Of a DNA stretch of 12,900 nt, positions 1-9,702 are shown piece after piece. The translations under genes were made by a program, and so were the position numbers. The first letter of the stretch is position 1, and each line of letters begins with the position of its first letter. The stretch is from Conidiobolus incongruus B7586 (taxonomy: Eukaryota > Entomophthoromycota > Entomophthoromycetes > Entomophthorales > Conidiobolaceae): positions 1 through 12,900 of the forward strand of contig JNEM01005875.1 in the NCBI GenBank assembly GCA_000697335.1. The letters are read 5' to 3'. The notes beneath the pieces are model-generated. The model made no database searches, had not been told where the DNA came from, and saw only the letters and a list, made by a program, of their open reading frames with translations.

Positions 1-2393
1 AATAAATTTATATATGATTTTAATAATAAAAAAAATACAAGGCAATTGATAGCTTTTATTTAACTTAAGTATAATTACCTCAAGTAATAAATTTAAAAAA
101 AGTAATATTTTTGATAAAAAAAACCATAAATATTGAATTTAAAATTATATATAATCTTAATTATTTTATAGATAATTTTTTTAAAATTAAATAATAAAAA
201 ATTCCCTTTTGTTTGGTGTAAAAATAAAATATTGAAATTTATATTAAAAAATCATATAGTAATTTTGATATATTTTATAAAGTTCTATTAGAACTAATTA
301 AATTAATATATAAAAACTTATTCAAATAAACTTTAAAATAATATTATCAATAATTTGAAATGATACTATAATATTTAACTTATATTTGTATTAAAAATTA
401 TTTTATAAATTTTTTAAATTAAAACATGATCCTTTATTTAAAACCCATTGGTATAATATAAAATTTAATTCTTTATAAATCAATTATTATATTAAATATT
501 AAGGTATTTAAAAAATATTATAATTAATTAAAATAGTCAATCCATACTACATAAAACGTGATAAATGAATATAATAAATATAAAATTAAAATGTAATGTT
601 GTGAATTCTAGGATATTATCACTTAAAGTTGATTAATAAATATAATTTTAATATAATTTTAATATAATTTGGATTGAAATTAGATTTAAACCAATTAAAA
701 AGTTTTTCAATTGTATATTTTTACTATTCCCTAAGCTTAGTATATATCCAATAATAAATAATCGTAATAAAAAAATTAAAAATTCTTTTACGTTACAATT
801 TAGACATAATATATCAAATAAGATTTGTATATATTTGAATATGAGCTCCTAAATATATATGAATCAAAATCAATTTAATTATAGAATAATTACATTAATT
901 TGAATATTTAAAAGTGAAAGTTTAAGGAAAAACAATAGTACTAATAACAATAAAGATAGACTACTAGGTGATGTGATTGATATCAGTAATATAATAATTA
1001 ATATACAAATAAAAATTATTTTACAAAAAATGTAACTTTATTAATATATTAGTATTCCTTAATTATGGTTGTTGTAAATTTGTTTTATAATAAAGAATAA
1101 AATATGTCTAAATCCAAAATTATTATCATAATATTAAATAAGAAATTTATCAAAATAGTGTATAATCTAATAATAAAGCGAGGGATGTAAACCTAGTATC
1201 AGAAGATATTAAAATATAAGTTATCTTAAATTAATAGATGATTTCATCAGTGATAATTTATTAACTTTATTAATATTGAATAATGGTGCTTTGTAGCAAT
1301 ATAAATTAATAACATTTTGATATATTACTCTCAGAAATTGAGATTGCTTAATGAAAATATATACCATTTTTATCGTTATATTAAGCATTGATTAAGAAAT
1401 TTTCAGTTGTTGATTATTTATTAAACATTCATTTGAACAGATATATCATCTATTAATTTCTAAAGTAGATAATAAATTTCCATACAACAGAATATGAGTT
1501 TTTCAATGTCAAACAAGAAGAAATTTATTAAGTGCTTTGTGCTCATTATAAAAATATTATTTCAAAATACACTAATATGATGAAAAAATATGCGATAAAG
1601 CAAAATATATAAAATTAATGTAATTAAAATGTTAGGAGATTATGTGAGTAGAGTGAGATGAACTGATACTTAGTGGTAATATAATGATTATTTGATGTCA
1701 TTCAGTTGAACTCAATAGCTTTTACTTTACAAAATAATTATGGATATTGTGCATTTTACTATAATATGCATATCTTTGAAAAAAAAATTCGCTCAGTTTA
1801 ATATTATATGCTGTAACATGATATATATATATATTAATAGATGTCTATATCAAATAAAAATTTTCAATCTGCTTATATAAAATAATATAATATAAATGCT
1901 AAGCTAAATTAATGATATAAATTATATAAAATTTTAAATTCAATATTTTGATGGAAATTTTAATATTTAATTTGAATTTTGATTTATTAGCAAGATCCTA
2001 ATATACCATATTACAGTTATTTTCCCATGAGAAATAAGTTCAAATATATTGAATTATATCAAATGTATTCAAATTCTGTTCTAAATATTATTTAAAAATT
2101 GAAACAAAGTGCAAACTTTTTTGGATTTTTATAATAGAAAAATAATTTTGTTATATGTTTGAGTTAAAAATGTAATGAAAAATCAAAAAAAAATATAAAT
2201 TTCATCAATTTGTATTTAAATTATTGACTTGTTTTCTTATATATTATCACTAATCAATTAATAATCTAATGTAATTTATATGAATAAAATTATGGGATAA
2301 TAACAAATATTGTAACTTACATTATTCGTCATTACCTGTCATTTTATTGCTTTTGTTTAATTTTAATCCATTTTAACAAAACAATAATACAAT
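1..2393. other. AT-rich intergenic region, no gene seen
   Basis: This 2.4 kb stretch is almost pure A+T with frequent stops in all six frames, and I see no exon chain, tRNA-like fold or repeated element of size. Small items are an 11-bp tandem (AATTTTAATAT, about 2.5 copies, 644-670) and an (AT)7 run at 1821-1834. The part from about 1180 to 1760 is slightly less monotonous but has only very short open stretches. The last 60-70 bp (from about 2325) turn pyrimidine-rich with some G+C and probably hold the promoter and 5' leader of the RAD23 gene. No clear TATA box is distinguishable from the background. Confidence 0.7.
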
Positions 2394-3743
2394 ATGAAAT
2401 TAACTGTCAGAACTTTAGATCAAAAAACATTCACAATTGAAGTTCAGCCTACAACTAAGGTATATAATTAGATTATATAATTATAATCTCCTGAGAGTTA
2501 AATTAAATTTTTCAACTAAATACTGTATTCCTGAACAATTAATAATTATTTTTAAATAATAGATTGCTGAAATTAAGTCGATGCTTCAAGAACAAAAGGG
2601 CTATCCTGTTGAGAATCAAAAAATTATCTTTTCAGGTTTGTATAATTTATAATTTATTATTCAAATTCTCATTTTTCTTTTTAGGTAAAATTCTCACCGA
2701 CGAAACTACAGTAGAAGAATGCCAATTTGAAGAAAAGTCCTTCATTGTCGTCATGGTTTCAAAAGTAATTTATATTAATTAATTTTAGAATTTTTGATAT
2801 TCATAATATTTTTAGCCTAAAAAAGCTGCCCCTACTACCTCTCAAGCTACTCCTGCTGAAGCGCCGAAAGCTGCTCCTGCTCCTGTTCCTGCTCCTGCTG
2901 CTACCGAAGCTCCCGCTCAGTCAGAAACCCAAGCTGTTTCCTCTACTCCCGAAACCACTTCACAGCAATCTTCTTTCGACCCTACTGGAATTGGTAAATA
3001 TTATATTTGTCTTCTCCAAAATTTTATTAATAATATATTTTACAGCTACAGGTTCGGATTATGAAAGATCTGTCCAAAACCTCATGGAACTTGGATTTGA
3101 TAGAGACCAAGTTGTCAGAGCTATGAGAGCTAGTTTCAATAATCCAGATAGAGCTGCCGATTATCTTTTCAATGGAATTCCCGCTGGATTAGGCGATCCT
3201 GAACCTCAAGCCGATGAATCTCAAGCTGATATCGATAGTGAATCACAACTTGAAGGTGAAGCTTTAGCCGGCGATAGCCAACACTCTGACCCCAACTCTT
3301 CCGTGGATATGTCCAATTTATTCTTAGCTGCACAAGAAAGAGCTAATGCTAATGCCCCTAATCAAACTGAGGCAATGGCTCGTTTAGCTGAATTGCGTAA
3401 CTCACCCCAATTCCAACAATTCCGTGCTGCTATTCAACAAAATCCCAGCTTACTTCAACCTCTTTTAGCCCAAATCGGCAGATCTAATCCCGAATTTTTG
3501 AGTTTAATCAATTCCAATCAAACCGCTTTTCTCGACCTTTTAAGTGGAGATTTGGATGGTGGAGATCATGGAGATGACGATGGTCACCAATATATTCAAG
3601 TTACACCAGAAGAAAAGGAGGCCATTGATAGATTAGAAAGTCTAGGATTCGAAAGATCTATTGTCATTCAAGCATATTTTGCATGTGACAAGAATGAAGA
3701 GCTAACTGCTAATTATTTGTTCGAACATGGACACGAAGAATAA
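2394..3743 (+). CDS. RAD23: Rad23-like ubiquitin receptor / UV excision repair protein, 5 exons
   Basis: The 364-aa product is a shuttle receptor. In this family the N-terminal ubiquitin-like domain docks on the proteasome, the two UBA domains bind ubiquitin chains, and the middle domain binds Rad4/XPC in nucleotide excision repair. Exons read from the sequence are 2394-2459, 2563-2635, 2685-2764, 2816-2993 and 3046-3743. The introns are 103, 49, 51 and 52 nt, all GT..AG, and the joins keep the frame (phases 0, 1, 0, 1). Domains in order: UBL about residues 1-73 (starts MKLTVRTLDQKTF, includes SGKILTDE, ends FIVVMVSK); Ala/Pro/Thr/Ser/Gln-rich linker 74-132; UBA1 136-178 (LMELGFDRDQVVRAM); XPC-binding/STI1 about 246-298 (LRNSPQFQQFRAAIQ, then NPEFL); acidic Gly/Asp linker; UBA2 319-360 (LESLGFERSIVIQAYFAC). 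Order and length match Rad23/HR23 proteins, so nothing is missing. The start is the first ATG, directly followed by a complete UBL. The stop is TAA. Confidence 0.95.
2870..2902 (+). repeat. Ala/Pro codon repeat in the RAD23 linker
   Basis: An imperfect GCT/CCT trinucleotide run inside exon 4 encodes an Ala-Pro repeat (AAPAPVPAPAA) in the flexible linker between UBL and UBA1. Such linkers vary in length in the Rad23 family, so this tract is a likely place for length polymorphism without loss of function (inference). Confidence 0.7.
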
Positions 3744-3960
3744 TTGCCATCATTTATTAACTGTATCATTTCTTCATCGTTTCAAGCAATATATTATGAT
3801 TACAACATATTTTATTAAATTAATTTAGCTTATTCAAGGTTTTATTTTAAATATACTTTAATACCTTCTCAATAACTTTAATTTTTATTACATTTCAATA
3901 TATTACTTATAATTGTTCAATTATTGCTATTTAGTCATTTTTAGTATATTTTAAAATTGA
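3744..3960. other. RAD23 3' flank
   Basis: AT- and T-rich DNA downstream of the RAD23 stop, presumably 3' UTR and termination region. The consensus AATAAA hexamer is absent in the first 100 bp; ATTAAA-like words occur near 3813-3818. No coding signal is seen. Confidence 0.5.
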
Positions 3961-4024
3961 TTCGAAGAGGGAGCTCTATTTATACATTCTTTTCAAATTT
4001 AAATTATACTCCTATTTCTTCCTC

Positions 4025-4440
4025 TTAACTAGAGCATGAAATTGTACCTAATTCATCTTTGAATTCTAAAATTGCTTTACCATAGTCATTGGTTTCGATA
4101 TTTCCATTATGTAAAATATGATTATTATCTATATCAATGTAACATTTTAGATATATTTAAAGAATATTACAGTTATCCTAATAACACCATATGCGTATTA
4201 AGCAGATCCATGTTCCCCTTTCAATTGAATGACTTCTATTTGAATTATATCTTCTCTATTCCGTAATATCAGTATCTACTATTTCCAAATTAGAAAATTT
4301 GATCTATTCCAAATACCTAGTTTAGCAAGTTGAAATTTCACTACACCTTTTTTAATTTCTATAATGAAAAACTTAGTGCAAATATATCCAAATTATTTAT
4401 TTGTGAAGTAATTTATCAAATCTTTGAGTGTGAATAGAAA
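4025..4440 (-). pseudogene. possible decayed coding sequence, family unknown
   Basis: This 400-bp stretch is less monotonous and somewhat richer in G+C than its surroundings. On the minus strand it shows three separate open stretches of about 37 codons (4392-4279), 19 codons (4255-4198) and 43 codons (4156-4025, ending in a stop), in different frames. Their amino-acid mix is protein-like: the last has Gly, Asp, Glu, Thr and Cys in a pattern not forced by A+T bias. I recognise no family. It could be a relic of a gene or element, unrecognised short exons, or chance; AT-rich DNA elsewhere in the window (1400-1560, minus strand) gives milder versions of the same impression. Confidence 0.2.
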
Positions 4441-6050
4441 GTTTATACTATTGCTAATTATTTATGACATATATTGAATAATAATTATCTAAGAAATTGT
4501 TACTATACCCCTTTTATCATAAGGAAATGCAATTAAAAAGCCATTAATTATTTATTACAGGAATATTAGAATAATCATTTGATATTGTTATTCAATTTAA
4601 ATTTTAATTCCATTATATTTAATAATAATAATAATAATTTTTAATACATTGTAATTTTTATACTTGGCAGATATCAGACGATAATTAGAACTTGAAAAAA
4701 GTACTTTATGAATTGATCTTAGATTTTAATGATGAACTCAGATAATAAATTATCTATTCAAAATATTATGACAATCATTATCTATTAATAAAATTATACA
4801 TAATAAATAAAATTGATTTAGTTTATAAATTTGGATTGAATAAAGAGATTACCATTTTATGATTATTTTTAATATTTCTAAATTAATAATATTAATATAT
4901 TCAGAGTTTAATATTTAAAATGGTCATAATGTAATATGATTTTTACTATTCAATATAAATTCCACAAAATATATTACATAATATTATATAGAATGTGGAT
5001 ATATTTTGATTAATATTTATAATAAGGCTCAGAATAATACCATTAATACTAATGATGTTGTTATAATTTAGTGATAATTGTATTGAACTTGGAATCGAAT
5101 AAAAAATTTGTTTATTATTTAATCGTCAAAAAAAGTAATATATGCTTAATATTTGGCAAAATTCAATACTTATATAAATTAGAGCTTTGATTACAAGCAT
5201 TTTAGAATCAATTTATAAATATCTAATTATGATCAGAATTAATATTTTTTTAAAAAACATATTTATAGTGGTCTAATTTTCTATTTTAAATTAAAATTTT
5301 AGGAACTTATTGATTATTTATGATAATTAAATAAAATATAGTTTATATATTTTTTTTGTAGAACAAAATAAAAATTTAGTATTTATCAAAGAGAAAAAAC
5401 TGGCATTTTATATACTATATTTAATTAAATATACTAAAATTAAAATTAGGATATATAAATTAAATTTTGAGACTATTAGCAAATAATTAGATATTAAAAA
5501 CGAGTAAAATTAATTTAACAAATATTGTTTTAATAAATTGGTTTTAATATAACCCTGATAATTAATATTAAGTTTCAAATCACAGTGTATTGTGATATAT
5601 TAGCTCGGTATAGATGGTTTAATATTATGATACATAGTAGAATATTAATTTTTGAAATTGAATTCCTGAAACTTTGTTTTTACCTTAATGAGTTATTATA
5701 TCATATTAAATTATGAATACTATTGATTAATTTTTTTGAATCTAATAATATAAAATCAACTTATTTAATATTTGAATGAATATTATTTTCAATTATCATT
5801 CAAACCTAATTAAACAACTGATCCTAAAAGATCTATTGCAAACTATTTCAAGAAAACTAGGTGACTGAGTATTGATTGAAACAATTGTATGACTATAACC
5901 AACGTGCCATTAATTTAGTGTGAAATGGATATACTATATTGGTGGGAAAGATACTTAGAAATAAATGAAAATAATATATTTGATCCAATCAATATCTATA
6001 GAATAGTTCTATTGACTAGTAATAATAACAATCATAATAATATTGATATT
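4441..6050. other. AT-rich intergenic region, no gene seen
   Basis: Apart from the AAT microsatellite at 4621-4638 and a small hairpin (ATCACA/TGTGAT, 5579-5596), this 1.6 kb holds only A+T-rich DNA with stops in every frame. The part from about 5810 to 5960 is less biased but shows no coding pattern. No RNA gene is seen. Confidence 0.65.
4621..4638. repeat. (AAT)6 microsatellite
   Basis: Six uninterrupted AAT units lie in intergenic DNA. This is a simple repeat, common in AT-rich genomes, with no function implied. Confidence 0.9.
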
Positions 6051-6216
6051 TATTCTGCTCCCTAATTGATTTTACTCCTTCTGGTTTTAGACTTTGGTTT
6101 TGTAGGAGTTTAATGGGGTTTGCAAAATTGGAATATGGTTTTTGTGCGAATGAATTTCATTGGTTTGAATGTTTTCAGAGACGTTTCTCTGCTCAAATAG
6201 GAATTTTTATTTAACT

Positions 6217-6230
6217 CAGTGCGGGCACTG
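6217..6230. promoter_or_regulatory. perfect 14-bp inverted repeat upstream of the RasGEF gene
   Basis: CAGTGC-GG-GCACTG is a perfect palindrome with 6-bp arms and a 2-bp centre, and it is unusually G+C-rich for this intergenic DNA. It lies about 48 bp upstream of the TATA box and about 158 bp before the RasGEF start codon. Position and symmetry suggest a binding site for a dimeric transcription factor. The factor is not identifiable from sequence. Confidence 0.4.
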
Positions 6231-6277
6231 ATTTCAGTAATTAATGGGTCTTTAAGGAGGTGACAGCTCTTTAACAC

Positions 6278-6285
6278 TATAAATA
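6278..6285 (+). promoter_or_regulatory. TATA box of the RasGEF gene
   Basis: TATAAATA is flanked by G+C-containing sequence (CAC before, CACAG after), so it stands out from the background. It is 103 bp upstream of the ATG at 6388, which would place transcription start near 6310 and give an 80-nt leader. TATAAATA-like words are frequent by chance in AT-rich DNA; the local G+C enrichment is what makes this one credible. Confidence 0.5.
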
Positions 6286-6387
6286 CACAGTGATATCCTA
6301 CTCTGTTCTTGATTTTGTTTGTAAGAAGATTGTATTTGACTATACATTACTTCAATTTTGAATGTTATAATTTAATTTGTAATCAAC

Positions 6388-8322
6388 ATGACCTCATCAA
6401 TTGTTCCCCAACCTATTCCTAATAATTTGTCAAAGACTGAAATCAATATTCCGTTACCTTCAATACTTCATCAATACCCAAATTTTCGGCACCCAGTCAA
6501 ATCCAAATCTTTTCCCACAAGAATCTCTCCAAAAAGCTTTATTAATAATGTCATCAAAAAATCATTTAATGCATTGAATCCTCAGATCTTGCCATCTTTA
6601 AACGAGAAGGTAACTCCTACTCCTACTACGCTACGAAGCAAGCGTTATTCAGAAATCAGGTCAGACTCAGACTCTCAAAGATCCAGTACATTAATCCTGA
6701 CCAGCCAGCTGCAGATTGAAGAATTAAAGAATGGTCACTACTTGCATTCTAAATCCTACAATACTTGCCTTCAATTTGGCCAAAAGTCAGAGGTATTCCC
6801 GATCCCAGCTTTTCAAGTAGACAGCACCCTCTCTGATAGACTACGAATTCTCCTTCCAACTAGGCTGTATCTCAACTTGAATTTATGCTCTGTCAACGCC
6901 AAAAATCCACCGATATCTGACTTCAGCGATAAGGAGCAGCCAACCTCAATTCCTTGGCCAGCTTACTATCCAAAAGAATGTCCTGATCATAACTATGTTC
7001 CTAACAACACCAAACTCAAGGCCACGACGCTGCCCAATCTGATCCATCAGCTCTCTTGTTATGGAGTAACAGATAACAATTTAATGATTGACTTTTTGCG
7101 AATTTATCACTATGTTGTTTCTAGTCATGATTTCTTAAGATTGATCCTTGCAAGATACATTAATGGTATATTTTATTTGGAAAATTATGAAAGGAATTTG
7201 AATGAAACAAGCGAAAATAATGAAATCATGGAAGAAGATAGAGAGTGGATCAACATTATTCAGTTCAAAGTGCTCAATCTATTGAAGAAATGGGTTCATC
7301 ACTATCAAGGCATTATTCAACAAGATGTCCGCTTGACCCGATTTATTCAAGATATTCTCGACTTTATTGCAACGACAGAACCAACCAGAGAACCCTTCGT
7401 CCAGTCAATGATTAGAGACCTTCAGCCCAATTACTTAAATTTATTATATCAGTTGAATAACTCGAGTACAAATCGTGTGCTTCAGCTTGGATTAGATCTC
7501 AAAATGCTCATGCATCCCACTTCTCCTCAGTTTGATCACCAGTTTCCAATGAATAACTATTATATTCTCAATCTTGATATTGATCATCTAGCACAGCAAA
7601 TTACTCTCATTGAACATCGTCTATTCTGCTCAATCAGACCTGAGGAGCTGTATCACCAAACTTGGAATGATCGCAATCACCGTCACCTTACCTCTCCCCA
7701 CGTCTGGACTCTCATTCAGTTATTCAATCAAGTGGCCAACTGGGTCACCCATACCATCCTCCATTCGACCTCCTCTAACTTTCGCAGCCAAGTTTTGATT
7801 AAGTTCATCAAATTAGCAAACAGATGCTATCAGTTGAATAACTTCAACACTCCTTTTGAGATCCTGGCTGGTCTTCATGCAACCGGAATCACTAAGCTAT
7901 ATTCCGTGTGGGAGTCAATTCCACCTAAAACCAAACAAATGTATAATACCTTAAGTCAAGCTCTTTCCCATCAAGATAACTATAAATTCTACCGCACTAA
8001 GCTCAAGCAACTTCAGAATCCAAATCAGTTCCCTATCTTGCCATTTATTGGAATTACTTTGACAGACCTTGTATTTAGTGAGAATGGGAATCCTACTTAT
8101 CTCACTAAGCAGTCACATCCCAATTTGAAACATCCAGAGAAAGCCGGACTACCTTTGGTAAATGTGAGCAAATTGAGACTAATGAGCAAAATAATGGACC
8201 AACTTCAGCAATTCCAGACAATGACTTACGATTTCGAAGATGATTTTTGTCTTCAATTCTGGCTTGTCGTCCAGCTTGTTCAATCTATTTCGAATGAAGA
8301 GAATGCGAAAATACCTCAATAA
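6388..8322 (+). CDS. Ras guanine-nucleotide exchange factor (REM + Cdc25 domain), intronless
   Basis: The 644-aa product is predicted to catalyse GDP release from a Ras-family GTPase, at a membrane, switching it on. Residues 1-200 are Pro/Ser-rich and mostly disordered-looking, with basic and Ser clusters (RYSEIRSDSDSQRSS near 86-100) that could be phosphorylated. RasGEF_N/REM covers about 212-330 (TLPNLIHQL, DFLRIYHYV, KVLNLLKKWVHHY). The catalytic Cdc25 domain covers about 395-634 (LDIDHLAQQITLIEHRLF; SPHVWTLIQLFNQVANWV; FEILAGLHATGI; LPFIGITLTDLVFSENGNP at 551-569; LQQFQ at 606-610). The domain ends almost at the C-terminus. No SH3, PH or cyclin-like domain is present, so it is shorter than yeast Cdc25. 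It could be a Cdc25/Efc25-type Ras activator or a Bud5-like polarity GEF; I cannot decide. One continuous frame without introns, unlike the three other genes. The start is the first ATG after the TATA box, in context ATCAACATGA. The stop is TAA. Confidence 0.92.
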   Translation: MTSSIVPQPIPNNLSKTEINIPLPSILHQYPNFRHPVKSKSFPTRISPKSFINNVIKKSFNALNPQILPSLNEKVTPTPTTLRSKRYSEIRSDSDSQRSSTLILTSQLQIEELKNGHYLHSKSYNTCLQFGQKSEVFPIPAFQVDSTLSDRLRILLPTRLYLNLNLCSVNAKNPPISDFSDKEQPTSIPWPAYYPKECPDHNYVPNNTKLKATTLPNLIHQLSCYGVTDNNLMIDFLRIYHYVVSSHDFLRLILARYINGIFYLENYERNLNETSENNEIMEEDREWINIIQFKVLNLLKKWVHHYQGIIQQDVRLTRFIQDILDFIATTEPTREPFVQSMIRDLQPNYLNLLYQLNNSSTNRVLQLGLDLKMLMHPTSPQFDHQFPMNNYYILNLDIDHLAQQITLIEHRLFCSIRPEELYHQTWNDRNHRHLTSPHVWTLIQLFNQVANWVTHTILHSTSSNFRSQVLIKFIKLANRCYQLNNFNTPFEILAGLHATGITKLYSVWESIPPKTKQMYNTLSQALSHQDNYKFYRTKLKQLQNPNQFPILPFIGITLTDLVFSENGNPTYLTKQSHPNLKHPEKAGLPLVNVSKLRLMSKIMDQLQQFQTMTYDFEDDFCLQFWLVVQLVQSISNEENAKIPQ

Positions 8323-9702
8323 TTAAATTTCAAACTCAATATTATCTGTATATTATGCCATCCTCGCCAATAGAATAAATGCTAAGTCTACTCAAGTCTA
8401 CCAAAAATAGACCTGAAACAGGAAAATATTTTAATTAATTTCCATACGCCTCCATCCACTAAGATGAATTCAGACAAAGAGTTATGAAGACTAGTCAATT
8501 CTAAATCAAATTACTCCTTTCACTCCATCCACACTCAAAGCCAATTTAATTAATCAATAAATCCAACCCCTAAAAATTAAAATGAATTCACTAAATTATT
8601 GTTAAAATAAATATTTTCAAGTTTATCATCATATTACACCACCATTATTATAAAATATATTCTAGAATGTGTTAAATTTGGATATTATTGTCAATACTGT
8701 TTTATATTTATCTAATGGTTTTCAATTTTCTATTAAAATACCTTAATAATATTATATAGAAGAGAATACTTTTTCATTAGTTGAAAATCTGTTGGTTTAT
8801 ATTAGATAATCATGATAATCAGTAATGTTAACAATTACAAAATATAAGATATTAAGAATAAAAATAATTTTCAAATTGGAGAAATATCATTTTTTATGAA
8901 TTATATTTTTTATTTCAAATTGAAATGATCAATTATAATTAACTAAGAATATAAGAATGCAAGGGAAATATAATTAATTGCTATTTAACCATTAAAGTAC
9001 TTTTGGTTAAAGAGCAACCCAAATACCCCATACTTGACTAATCAATTTAAAATTATCAAGTTTTAATTAAATATAATAAATGTTATAAAATTTCATAATA
9101 TATCAAAATTTTTATGTGAGATTTTAGGTATATTAATTAAATATTATAAAATATTATAAATAATAGACTTACAGGAATATTATTGAAGAATAATTCTAAA
9201 ATGTTAAATATTTATCAAATATTTTTGTATCTTAATAAAAAATTTGAAATTTAAAAACATAATTTTCAAACTACTATAAAGTTACTTGATTTATATTAAT
9301 ATATTAATAATGATTATAACATATTTAAAAAGATAAATAATATAACAAATATTTAATAATATAGTATATAATAAATATATATTAATAACTAAGGTTAATT
9401 GATAGACAAATACAGTATATAGTTCAATATTTATTTTGAACTAATTAATATATATAGAAATTAATTAAATATTGGTGTCTTACTATGTAAAAATATATAA
9501 AATAATGCTTGAACAATTCTTACATTATTTAATTATATAAGTTTAGAATAAATGATTGAAAAATAGAAGAGATAAAATACAAATCTTCAGTGTTTTTAAC
9601 ATTGGTAATATGATATAGAATGAAATACAAATGGCAAAAATTATATAATAAAAAAAATTTAATTACAAACTAAAATTTAAATATGTCTTCAAAATTCAAT
9701 AA
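8323..9702. other. intergenic region between convergent genes
   Basis: The RasGEF gene (plus) and the TAP42 gene (minus) end facing each other across 1.4 kb, so this region should hold both 3' UTRs and terminators. The first 240 bp are less AT-biased and contain the only clear poly(A) hexamer. From about 8560 on the DNA is strongly A+T-rich with stops in all frames. No gene, RNA or mobile element is seen. Confidence 0.65.
8374..8379 (+). terminator. poly(A) signal AATAAA of the RasGEF gene
   Basis: A consensus AATAAA hexamer lies 51 bp after the RasGEF stop codon, in a locally less AT-rich context (CCTCGCCAATAG just before it). This is a plausible distance for a short fungal 3' UTR. The word is common by chance in this DNA, so confidence is moderate. 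Confidence 0.4.

Noticed and set aside
1494-1577. 27-codon frame starting MSFSMSNKKK on the plus strand, and a similar short frame on the opposite strand
   Set aside because: Both are too short, lack any family resemblance, and are within chance expectation for A+T-rich sequence.
2564-2782. 72-codon open frame across the RAD23 5' exons
   Set aside because: It reads exon 2 out of frame and then runs through intron 2 into exon 3; the spliced model gives a complete UBL instead.
3977-3984. TATAAATA on the minus strand
   Set aside because: It would drive transcription towards the RAD23 3' end, where no minus-strand gene exists; the word is expected by chance in this DNA.
4072-4266. 64-codon open frame on the plus strand, rich in Tyr, Phe, Ser and Asn
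   Set aside because: Its composition is what A+T-rich DNA gives by chance, it has no recognisable motif, and it lies antisense to the more protein-like minus-strand stretches.
5579-5596. small hairpin ATCACA/TGTGAT with a 6-base loop
   Set aside because: Six-base arms are expected several times by chance in a window this size and nothing nearby suggests a function.
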